Assembly (NCBI RefSeq): GCF_910592395.1
Contig: NC_088319.1
Coordinates: forward strand, 17,174,001 to 17,238,000
DNA length: 64,000 nt
Origin: Lineus longissimus
Lineage: Eukaryota; Nemertea; Pilidiophora; Heteronemertea; Lineidae
Direction: 5' to 3'
The notes below the pieces were generated by a model. That model worked only from the letters and a program-made list of their open reading frames with translations, did no database searches and was not told the origin of the DNA. Every line of letters starts with the position of its first letter. Position 1 is the first letter of the stretch. Positions 1 through 10,463 of the stretch are shown piece after piece. The position numbers were made by a program, and so were the translations under genes.

Positions 1-1170
1 ATTGCCTCAGTCCTGAAGCTAAACCACTGATACAAGATTGACAATTCTAAAAATCTACAATTATACGATATTTACAAAGCAAAGGGAAACAATTTGGACC
101 CGTTTATTTGGTTTTCAGAGAGATCTCAACACAAAAGAATTGCATAGGAATTTTCAAGGTTTTTTATCTTACCCTTAAACAGTGGCACAAAATCTGAAAT
201 GTTTATCAAACCCAAATATGCAGTGACCCCCCAAAATAACCAACTCAAAGACAACAGGAAGGGCTGTGCTTTTCATTTCGACCAATCGCTGAGGAATTTG
301 GCAGAAGAATTTGACACAGCAAATCAGTAACGGAGTGCAAACAATAAGAAATTCGATTAAAGGAAGTAAGTAGTCAGTGCTGGTCATGGTTAAAACAGTC
401 AAACAAACTGATGACCAAAAATTAATCAAACAACTTATCAGTTGGTGAAATAAATACCAACCGATAACTCCCTCCCATCCAGAACTGACGAGAAAAAAAC
501 AAACTACAAACATGACAAATGCATAATTGGAATTGATTTTCACAAAAAAAGAAGTTATTGAGCACAATGTATCAACATGATAGTGACGTCACCTGTGGAT
601 AATCCACTCAAATATTACGACTGAATGTAGAGAATCTGCCAATGATTTTCTAGAAAAGGAGGTCAAACCACTAATTCACATTAAATGGCCAGAAAATCAC
701 GGCACAAATGCATTCTGTATCAAAATGTCAACATTATAGACATACAATACAAGATAGACCTGACCGCTCATGCTTGAAGGTGCAAGACATCGAAGGTTTG
801 CTGGAACTTGCGTCTTTGCTGCAGTGAGATAGTATGAGCATTTCCCTGAATAGGCAACTGATGCCAATGTTTGGTCGTTGAGGTGTAGATTGTCTGATTA
901 TGAAGACCTGGGGTACAGTGAGGAAGAGGCATCTGAAATAAACAAAGGAGAGATTCATGAATCACAAGAGAGCCACAAACGCCCACGAAATATCCCCTGG
1001 GGTGCCCGCATATTCCACTTTTCACCACGCCCTAAATGAATTTCATAGTTGATTTGGTTCAGGAGCAACTCAGATAAGCAGTTTACCAGGCCTACTGAAT
1101 GTGAAAAGCTCTGCATGACGATGAGAAAGTACTTGAGAAGAAGCTCACAAGTTCTTTCCACTCACCCTTA
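1..1170 (-). other. RCC2 3' flank / probable 3' UTR
   Basis: This stretch lies downstream of the RCC2 stop codon (minus strand). It is AT-rich and I see no convincing coding exon in it. A minus-strand AATAAA hexamer is present at 103-108, which would give RCC2 a 3' UTR of roughly 1 kb. The open frames here, including one of 130 codons at 175-567, have low-complexity hydrophobic translations with no recognisable family. The poly(A) assignment is inference from the hexamer alone. Confidence 0.4.
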
Positions 1171-4100
1171 TTATGCTGTAGCCTCCGTTACTGGGTTTGG
1201 CGTGAAGACTTTCTGTTTGTCAACGTCGGCTTTCTCCTCGTCTGTGTCGCACTTGGCGATGAGGATACAATGACCGTAGCCACACGCCACCTTGTGGATG
1301 TGCATACCCTCCATGGATTTCATCACCTCCGCCCTGGTGGAGGACTTGGGTTTATGCTCGCCGTAACCCTGAAGGATAACATGTTAAACAATAAGACACG
1401 CTGAACCAGGGACAGTGGCCCCATCTACATGCACACTTAGTTACTTGAATGCTGGAATTCATCACCTCCGCTCTCCAGAGGACTTGGGTTTATGCTCCTC
1501 GTAACCCTGGAGTAAGACGATTTGCAGCTTGTATCACATGTGATCACTTACCAGTTCTCCGTAGGTAGGACTAGGTCCCCATGATATGACGCTCGAATCA
1601 GCCACTACAACTATACTCTTATTGCTGAAAATAAGAGACAAATGTGAGAGGTAAATTCCAAAACTTATGAAACTTCGCACTCTTTAGATAAGAGTCATGA
1701 TACTAATTTATTCATTTTATAGCTAGATTTTACTCAATTTGTGTCACATTTCTAGAGGATTAAGTGCACATACCAGCATCCAATACTTCTGATATTCCAG
1801 CCGCCTACATCTGTGACCACCTTGGGATACATTGCTGCCTCTCCAGTTGGTTTGTTCTGGCCAAACAGGTAGAGGATGCGACCTGCAAGGAGCAGACAAA
1901 TACACTTTACCACCAACGGTATGACATGGTTTTATAAATACTCGATTTAGCAACAATACTTTTCCAAATCTAAAACACTTTGAAATCTAGTTTTACTTTT
2001 ATTTCTTTATTTCCAATGAAAACATGAGATATCAAAATATTGTTTACTTTGCCGAACTTGGCAACTTTTGAAGATTCTTCCGCTCACCATCAATGCGCTA
2101 GCGGGTAATGTTGCATGGAAGCAATCAAACTGCGCTTAGTGAAACCACTATTCATCCCGAGATCAATAGACATTTGACCCTTCTTACCTGGGTCAGAGAC
2201 AACCAAACTGAACGTGCTGCCAGCCGAGCACATCACAGCACCCCTCGCATAACCACCATCGAATAACTTGATCAGTCGAGGTACCATCTCATCCTTTTGC
2301 TCGCTATGTCCCAAGCGGCCATAACCGCCAAATCCCCAGCTAAACACTCGCTTCTTGTGGTCTATTGCTATCTGAAAGCAAGAAGAATAGATGACTTATT
2401 GTCAACAACGGATACACAAAATAGTTAGTACATCAATCTCCTGGTATTGCCATACAAATCATAAGCTTGTAATTGACTGGCTATTGGAGGTTTGACTGCA
2501 TGTTACTCACTGTATGGTTGGTGCCACATGCCACATCTGTGATGGATACATCTGGCATGTTGATATAACGACTCTCTTTCACCTCGAAGAAGCACTTGAC
2601 TGGTCGTGGCGTCATCTCACAGTTATACGAGAGCTTGTTACTCGTCACGAAATACTTTCCATCCGTGTTGTGGCCTTGAAAAACGAGAAAAGGAGCTTAT
2701 TGAAAATTGCTGTAAACTATCAAATTTTTGCACCACGATTCATGTGTTTTGAACCAAGGCCCCCTTGACTACTAGCCTAGAGACCCATGCAATGGGACGA
2801 CAGCTGGAGATCATTACCTAGCTGTCCATACTCCGGCAGACCAAAGGAATATAGCGTCCCCTTTGCAGTGATCATCATGGTGAACTCGCCACCACAGGCC
2901 ACCTTCTTGATTGGACCTCTATCTGGATACTTCTCACCAATGTGTACCTATAAGAAAAGAAAAACATATCGATATTGTTTCCTTTAAGATACGCTGCATC
3001 CATGATGATCAGTCCGAGGTGAGAGTGTATATCAATCAAATGAGCTATTTTAACCTTCGAGCTCCACAACGCGTGGAGCCTGTCATCAGAGTAGTGTCCT
3101 GGAGAGCTGTGGCCCAGTGACATACTGGTTGAGGTATCTGACTGTCTATCCATGGGTCCTGGCTACCAACCTTGGTCTGGTCACCAAAAGACGTGCCCTG
3201 CATGAGCACCTCCTTTACACTCATAAGCACCTTTGTGGGCCTTTGTAGAGACCTATAATACTGTCAGTTGCTGTAAAGTGCCAAGAGATACAGAACTTGT
3301 TCAGTGAAAGTGCTAAGTCGCCATTATCAAAATCTCACCTCTGTCGGGCTTGGCACTGTCGCTGTCTGATGTCCGAGGCCAAGCTGACCCATTTTGTTGT
3401 CTCCAAATGAAAAAACCCTGCCTGTGTCTGAAAGATAAAGCAGTTCAGTAATAAGTAAACAATCGATGCCATGTCATGATCAGCAAGTGATTCTTTCAAT
3501 CCCAACGGCCAAGGACAGAAAACGATGTGATGGCCTCATGTCTCACGAGGGATGAAGAGCCTTAGTAACTAGAACATACCTGAGAGCAGAAGTGTATGAT
3601 TTTTCCCACATGCTCCATCTACGATTCGGATGTTGTTCAATGATTCGAGGAGCGTTGGTGCATCACGTCTTCGCCCCATGTCTCCCTGACCCAACTGTCC
3701 TTTGTCATTGCGTCCTGCGCGAGAGAAAATCATACCTGTTAGATACAATATCAACTACACGGAGCACATCTAAGCTGTAACACTTCAAATACATTCAAGT
3801 AAATGTATTTTATTACCTGTCATGAATCATCAGTGTCTTTTAAATTTGACTGTTCAGGTTCACTTTCAGCTTCAATCAGTAGGTTTACTCTCATTACTAT
3901 CCAGCCGATTTGCTCCAAGTGCCTCACATGATGACCCCTCTAGAGCTGTTGGCTGGTAGACTCCAGATTGCATGACAAGGTGACGATCAGCTATGAGGCT
4001 GAATAACAGGGCTTGTTAGCCTTGCTATAACAGTGTTCGCTAGCCCTGTAACAGGGCAGTCACACCTACCAAATGAGTAAGCCTTTCCATCTTCTGTGAT

Positions 4101-7100
4101 GACCACACTATGGCAGGCACCACACCCTGATACGACGTTCGACACTTTGATACCCTGAAACGACCCAATCCGATGAGGCTGCCATAAGTTTGGACCACCA
4201 CCATTTTTCACTGCAAAGAAAGATGATAATTGAATGACACTGGCAAGACTAAGACAGCCCTTAATACAAAGGTTTCAATCGCTTAAAGAGCATCACATCC
4301 CCTTACTATTGGCAAGTACATTCACGATTCAACTTTTCCAAGCTCCACCTGTCTGATTGGACTACCACAATTTAAGATCTCATAATCCATAAATCTTACC
4401 ATTTTTTGGTACTTTGTGACGTCCAACTAAATCCCAGTTCATGCCACCGCAGACCAAGACCTCACCACTAAAGTCATTACATTTGTTGACCTAGAAATAT
4501 AAAGCAGAATATTCAACAAATAGCCAAGTTAAGAAAGATTCTGAGACCAAATCCCGGGACATTATAGGTCAGTGGTCAGAGCGCAAGGCTCAGGCTTTGG
4601 GATCCACTCTCGATCGCCGCTGTTACAGGTCCTTGAGCAAGACACTGCAGCTGTGCATGTCTTGTTTCATTCTATTCTTACACGACAGGACTCAGGTTGC
4701 CACTTTCACCACAGGACCCAGGTTGCCACTTTCACCATTTTCTGTCTGAAATCAGCATGAAAAACATGTTTGTGGTGACGTCAGTGGAAGTGCCGTCAGG
4801 AGTCCACTAAGTATGGACACGACTGAGATAAGCGAGAACCAGAGGGACCATTTATCCCCATCACTCAGCCAAGTCATTCATGTAGACAAACATTAGTCAT
4901 AGTCATATCCGAACATTCAACTGAAAGATCAATCATTGATTAAAGTCTTTGTGCTTCATCATAATCGTTTTGCCATGAGTTGCCCAGCATTGAGTGAAGG
5001 AAGCTGCACAAACAAGCTGAAACCATCCATCTTTCAATATGATCAGGGTTTGTACGACACTCAGCTGATTGTCCTCTTCCATTGAACAGTGCCCTAATCA
5101 CTAGCAACACTACAGTGTCTTTCTTCTTCTTCTAATGTTCAAGAAAGATTTCAGGATAATCCATATCCTTTCATCTCAATCACCAGGTTATACGCAAGAC
5201 CTCAACTATAAAGTCCCTCCCGGCCACTGACGAACTTAATCTTCAGTAACATTCCTTACGCCCTAACCCATTTAGTCAAGGTTGACTCTTGATTTCAATA
5301 ACAAGCCAAGAGCCAAGGTCACAATCTATTTCAAAACTGTATCTTGCGTCTTTTTTTTAGGCAGCCGAGTGCAACGGTATAAATCAATGCCAGCAACAAT
5401 CACAAGTGGGAATTTTGTGGCACATGACATTTCTGCAGTTGTCATTCTATTTACCCTCAATTCAAATTTACATCCATTATAAATATGTCATCTTCAAGTA
5501 TTAAGAGCTTTCCTTTAGCCTACTGATGTCAGCACAAGCGGGTCATTTTATATGACAAACAGATCCTTCTCAAAGAATCGTTTCTTCAATTCAAGAACTA
5601 TGCAGGTTTCCTTGGCAACGCAGCATCTTCTGGTGCCGTGTATTCGATTTGTCACTTGATTGCGTTAAAAATGTTGTGGTACATCCCTTGGGATGTCACT
5701 TGGTCGATTGCATACACCCAGGCTCGAGTTTTGAATGTGGAGGAAATATCATAACTGGCAGCTTTATTGAAATCACATTGATAAGTAGAAATGGTTGGCA
5801 CGTCAAAGCTGAATACACTTAAATTAAAGATTTGAATTGAACTAACTTCCAAAATCAAATTATTTGGAAATGAAGTTTACATATGGATATTGACTCATAA
5901 GTTAACTCTAAAGCTAGCCCTAGACCAAGTTGGCACAAGTCAATTTTCATGATACAAATGACTGCCATTGACATGTGAAGTGGCAGAGAGCCAAGACCTC
6001 ATGGCCTTGCATGCTTCAATTCAATGCTTTGCTGTTGGAGGGATGACACCATTTGACATCCTGGCCTTAATGTTGGATTAAGAATCTGACAAACAAGGAT
6101 TGCGTTACTTATACTGCACATCAAGGCGTCAGACTCTAACAGCTTATTTGTTACATAATTTCAAAAATATCTTTAGACAAAATGTGAAAATTTCCCCAAC
6201 CAGAGAAGATTACTCATCCAACCACCCAGTCATAACAAGACAAAGAGATCACTATTCCACGAATCAGATAATACCAGGATGTTTAAAATCAATACCTCAT
6301 TTTTAAACAGCACACAAAGAATCTAGCCAGGATTGACAGAAATCAATATCAAGCCAGAGATAGATGGTCATCACTCCAAAGCAAGCCTAGTCTAACAGTG
6401 GCAGTGCAGAGTTCAAAACGTTGACTACAGAGTGGAGACAAAAAGAGACCATTAATGACCATATTTCTTGGCTGAAATAATGCAACAGGAAATAAATTTG
6501 GCCATTTTTTTCAGACGTTCAAATCAAGGGGCAAACGTCTTAATGCCAAAAACATCATGATGTCTCTGGATTCTGCCATTGTTGGTGAAGTGAACACTGA
6601 AGTCGTAAAAGATGAAAAAGCAGGACACATCGTGTCAGAAACATTCTGGCCCCCCCGACAGCACCCCCATGATAGAGGTCATGACGTCGTCAAGAGGACA
6701 CTGATAACGACAAACTGATAGTGTGACATCACACAGTCGATGACGCTGATAACTCACTGACTGATGTCTGAAAAATTTTTGGCCAGTTTTTCTTTCTTCT
6801 CACTTTGCTGTTGTTCTAGCGTTTACGAAAAACAAACATTCATGTCATGTCACACAGTAAGTGCAATGTCATAGGCAACATAACAAACAATGACACCACA
6901 ACACATATCTCTGATGAGTAGAGATCACTCACGATGTTATTGTCCTTCACCACCTCCTCCTCATCACTGACATCAGTGAAGGGAGTAGAAGCAGGCTGGC
7001 CAGTGCAAAACACGGGCTGGTTTTCATTGTCTCCCACCGCCTCTTCCTCAACCGAATGCGAGCCGTTTTGACCGGCTTTTTTCTTCTTTATGGTGGTCAA

Positions 7101-7145
7101 CACATCCTCAGAGTCCGAATCATCCTTCCTTTTCTGTTTCGGCAT
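1171..7145 (-). CDS. RCC2: RCC2 / TD-60, RCC1-repeat protein (11 coding exons, complete)
   Basis: Exons in transcript order: 6933-7145, 4400-4490, 4070-4210, 3580-3714, 3339-3427, 2818-2947, 2511-2674, 2188-2371, 1774-1882, 1552-1624, 1171-1368. All junctions are GT-AG and phases match, giving 508 aa; vertebrate RCC2 is about 520 aa. The first ~70 residues are charged with a KKKK nuclear-localisation-like patch. From about residue 75 follow RCC1 beta-propeller blades with family signatures such as NWDLVGRHKVPK, GRNDKGQLGQGD, ACGKNHTLLLS, FSWGFGGYGRLGH and SWGPSPTYGELGYGEHKPKSS. RCC2 associates with centromeres, the mitotic spindle and the chromosomal passenger complex and is linked to Rac1/RalA regulation; that role is family knowledge. 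The start is the only in-frame ATG of exon 1. Intron 1 (4491-6932, 2.4 kb) carries a SINE-like element. The last intron holds a decayed copy of the last exon's 5' part. Confidence 0.94.
1452..1512 (-). pseudogene. Decayed partial copy of RCC2 last exon inside its last intron
   Basis: On the minus strand this segment closely matches the acceptor and first ~50 nt of the terminal RCC2 exon (1368 downward). The acceptor AG and the codons for GY-EHKPKSS are retained. One base has been lost after the KSS codons and the reading frame then meets TGA. The copy lies 138 bp upstream (in transcript sense) of the real exon. It is best read as a partial tandem duplication that has lost coding capacity; if spliced in, it would truncate the protein. 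Confidence 0.7.
4560..4737 (+). repeat. SINE-like element with a 26-bp tandem duplication
   Basis: Within RCC2 intron 1. The 5' part resembles a tRNA-derived head (GTCAGTGGTCAGAGCGC reads like an A box) and is followed by a degenerate B-box area. Next comes TCCTTGAGCAAGACACT, a motif common in the body of invertebrate SINEs. At 4685-4736 a 26-bp sequence (ACAGGACYCAGGTTGCCACT...) is repeated twice in tandem with one difference. The class assignment rests on motif recognition only. Confidence 0.45.
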
Positions 7146-7492
7146 GTTTAGAAAGGGAGTTTGTACACAAAATACTTTCGAATAGGAGGATTCAAGAAAA
7201 CCGCATTGGCAATGTATTGGTCTGAAATCTCGCAGAATCCCGCGCGTAATCTCGCGTGCGGACTTTTCGTCTTTGTCTTCGAAAATGACGAAATGGTTGT
7301 GCTTGTGTTGTCCTCTGTGTGTTGGGAATCTTTAACACTAAAATAGTCTTTGACACAAGATAATCCGGGCAGAGACGAGTATGCAGCGCAGCAGGGTACC
7401 CTACTGTGAAGTCCAGGAGCCGCCCCGACTTTCTATGGTCATGGAAGTGTCATGGCCGTTGAATACTGTAAAATCGACCAGACACCGTCACC
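7146..7492. other. RCC2 upstream region / candidate promoter
   Basis: Sequence between the RCC2 start codon and the LINE insertion. It contains a short CpG-rich patch at about 7225-7265 with repeated TCTCGC/CGCG motifs, which fits a TATA-less housekeeping promoter for RCC2. No coding exon seen. The promoter call is inference from position and composition. Confidence 0.3.
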
Positions 7493-7636
7493 GAAATATC
7501 TGACTTCAATTTCAAGTTTTTCTTTAAGAAGATCCCTTTGTTGTTTCCGCATTAGCTGTCACGATCTAGCCATTGAAAGAGGTAGATACAAAAAACTTAA
7601 AGTTGAAGAGAGGGTGTGTTCTTGTGATGGGACTTC
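7493..7636 (+). repeat. 144-bp direct repeat, copy 1
   Basis: Identical by eye to 7907-8050. The offset is 414 bp (138 codons), which keeps the LINE reading frame open through both copies. This copy sits at the extreme 5' end of the truncated element. Confidence 0.85.
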
Positions 7637-7906
7637 GAAGTCTATTTTAACCAGTGCCTTACAAGTTAGTAAGGATCTAGACAACAAAGGAAAACAGTCT
7701 TGGTTTTCTTGTATAAAATTTATTTGTGGTTGTCTGAATCTGGATGCAAACAATGCTGAAAGTGTTTCAACCTCCAGTCTTGTTCATAAATTAGGTGAAG
7801 AATTTTACAGAAAGTGGAAGCTAGAAATTTGGGATGATTCTCGGAATCCAAATGCTAAAAACAAATTACGCACTTATAGGTCCTTCAAAACGCAACTCTG
7901 CTGTGA

Positions 7907-8050
7907 GAAATATCTGACTTCAATTTCAAGTTTTTCTTTAAGAAGATCCCTTTGTTGTTTCCGCATTAGCTGTCACGATCTAGCCATTGAAAGAGGTAGA
8001 TACAAAAAACTTAAAGTTGAAGAGAGGGTGTGTTCTTGTGATGGGACTTC
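7907..8050 (+). repeat. 144-bp direct repeat, copy 2
   Basis: Second copy of the 7493-7636 segment, here in what looks like its native context. It is followed by the full zinc-knuckle motif and the LINE C-terminus. Confidence 0.85.
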
Positions 8051-8452
8051 AATAGAAGACGAGGTTCACTTTCTAACTGCCTGCCCAAAATATGATGCTT
8101 CAAGGAACGATTTTTTCTCAGTTATCAATGAGAACAACATCAACTTTTCAGGTCTCTCACCAGGAAATAAGTTTATCTGGCTTCTTTCAAATGAGGACCC
8201 TGGAATTTGTCAGAAGCTATCATCATTTTTACAGAAATGCTTTTCTGATCGCATAAAATAAGGACCTCCTCTCTCCCACCTACTAGTATCTACTCCAGGT
8301 TTGACCCCGGTAGTAGACTTTATATTGTTACTTTTGTCATGTATCCTTTGTATGTCTTATGTACTTTCAATCAAAATCATTGTATTTCTATTGTACCATG
8401 TGTACCTTTGCCCTCCGGGCCTTTTGATTAATAAACTAATTTGAATTTGAAT

Positions 8453-10431
8453 TTCACCCGATCAGCAAGTTCAGTTCCATATTAAGCCTTGAGATGGCGC
8501 AGCCGAAATAAACTACTGTTACAATTGATGGAACAGCCACTTAAATGCATGATTTCTTGGTTGTATAGTCAACAATCGTTCACAAGTTGATCACAAATAA
8601 ATATAATCATATTTTTTATATAAATTTTAGCATTTACATTGGTAAATCTTTCTTCAATTGCCATTTTATGAGATTGCTTGTGAGTTACAGGAGGGAGGGC
8701 AAAGAGTGTAAGTAACGGTGGCGTCAAAATGGCCGTCTAATCCACCAAATTGCCAAGTAACTACAGTTTCTGTCAAAAAGTGAGCCGATTTCTCCTGTTT
8801 CAACCGGTAATTTATGCTGCAAATGACATATTTTTAATCAGCGTTGTTTGATGAATGCGACTGATTGTGTTTGTCACGCAGTGCTATGTTATTATTGGTG
8901 TAATGGATGATTACTGCATGCCATTGATTGATAACATGCGATAGGCTTCATGCATAGGCCTATACAATACATGGCATTTGGGATTGGTTTCACTGTTTAG
9001 GCCTCTTTTTGACCGGTAGACGAGACGAGAGAAGATGGCAGGACTTGCAATAATGATTAATAGGCCTAATGATAGGGTAGGCCTACATGAACATGCTACA
9101 TCAAGTTTATTATCATGGCTTTTTCAGGAGTAAACGTCCCCAAGTCCCTTTCGCTTTAGTCTAGAGTAGACCGCTGTTGAGTGTTGTGTTTGAAAACCAT
9201 TGCTGGGCCGGTTTCTTCAAAGTCTTGTTTTCTAATTGTTGGGGGAACAAGTCGTCCATTACTACACTAGGCCTAAGACTTTAAGGGGATTTCACTATTT
9301 CAGCATTAACCATGGTTACACAAAAGCTCAAGGAAAAGCCACAAGGTACCTGTCAGAGGAAGTTGTTGACAATAACTTAAGAGCTGCAGCCAACAAACGA
9401 GTGGTTGCATACCATGTGTTAGGATGTCTACCACTGATACTAGTTTTGTGGCAGTATACAGGAATAATCATTTCCTGTGACACAGTCACTCAATGTCGCT
9501 GACGCTGTGTGATCAGTTGTTATTGTACTTGCAGGTTCTCAGGACAAGCTGTGAAAAACCCTTTTGTTTGAGAGGTGTACCCGCGTCAGTCTAGTCACTC
9601 AGTTACTGCTCAAAATCCAGTAGGCATTGGGGTATTTGCAGTCTAATAGGTTAGAATTGAAGGCAGTGTTCTCAAAATACAGGTTAGTAAAATGTAGACC
9701 TAACAAGTTCTCTTTTATTTTCAATTATTATCTCATGATCTTGCATCTCACCTCGACCTCGTCCTTTTTTTAATTTAGAGAGAGAACATAGCTCTTTCTT
9801 TTGTTGAAGTCCAGTACCAACTTACTTCACTAGGTACATGTTAATAAAGAAGGCTGAAGATCTTTTGACTTGTGTGGCATTGAGGCATAACCACATTTCT
9901 TGACAGTAATGTGTTTTTGTGTGTTGCCGAATCTGTACAAGGTGTGGAATGTCTTGCTTGTTGTGTTATTCATCGGAAACACACTATTAGTGATATAATA
10001 GAGCTCTTAGTGCTGAGTGTTTTCAGCATTGTTTCAGCTTTGCAGGTGAACTAATAAGTCGTCCATTTTGTAATAATCCATTTTTCTGAATTAGATGGCA
10101 TGATCTATGATAAGACAGCTGGGCAGTGAATCTCCAGTTGTCTCTATCAGATTCAGTGGTTCAGTTGTCGACTGATCAAAAGTCAATAGATTTCCTTGGT
10201 TTCAGTCAATAGTCATGTCAGTTTTTGTTTCTCTACAGCATCTGCAGTAATGCAAGACATATTGCATTGTATTTGGAAGGTTGGAATGAGGTAATTTGAT
10301 TAGTTTAATAGTTTAGGATCAACATTTTAGCTCCACCCTTAGGACAGGGACAGTGCGATGTAAAAATTCCTCAAGCCATGTTAGTGAAATAGTTTTATAT
10401 TTGATAGATTTTTAATTTGATTTTTCTACAG
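8453..10431 (+). other. SLC35C1 5' region (promoter, untranslated exon and intron expected)
   Basis: No coding exon is visible. A YY1-like sequence (CAAAATGGCCG) at 8725-8735 in a modestly CpG-containing patch could mark the SLC35C1 transcription start. The predicted ATG exon at 10432 begins with a splice acceptor, so at least one upstream untranslated exon should lie here, but I cannot define it. Confidence 0.3.
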
Positions 10432-10463
10432 CTCTCATTTTTGATTGGAAATATGGCATCTGT
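10432..10463 (+). CDS. SLC35C1: Predicted micro start exon of SLC35C1
   Basis: 32 nt bounded by a pyrimidine-rich acceptor ending CTACAG and a consensus GTAAGT donor. It contains ATG GCA TCT GT, whose last two bases complete a Val codon with the first base of the exon at 12162. Support is splice-site quality, phase match and resulting protein length. No transcript evidence is available. Confidence 0.55.

Larger units (their letters stand above)
7493..8452 (+). mobile_element. 5'-truncated LINE (non-LTR retrotransposon) 3' end with internal duplication
   Basis: An open frame ending in TAA at 8259-8261 encodes the C-terminal tail of a non-LTR retrotransposon ORF2-like protein. It has a conserved basic stretch (LRRSLCCFRISCHDLAIERG) followed by a zinc-knuckle-like C-x-C-x9-H-x4-C. 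The 3' end has an AATAAA at about 8430 and finishes in short TTTGAA-type repeats, typical of CR1/L2-like LINE tails. A 144-bp segment (7493-7636) recurs identically at 7907-8050, so the C-terminal motif region is present twice in frame. The first copy is cut off before the zinc-knuckle His and Cys. The reverse transcriptase and endonuclease domains are missing, so the copy is dead on arrival. TCACC flanks both ends and may be a short target-site duplication. Confidence 0.75.

Noticed and set aside
175-567. 130-codon minus-strand open frame
   Set aside because: Low-complexity hydrophobic translation in AT-rich sequence within the presumed RCC2 3' UTR; no family resemblance.
3169-3231. Possible extra RCC2 exon (reads VLMSVKEVLMQGTSFGDQTK)
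   Set aside because: The acceptor is weak and has no pyrimidine tract directly before it, and joining 3339 to 2947 without it reproduces the continuous RCC2 family alignment; kept out of the model.
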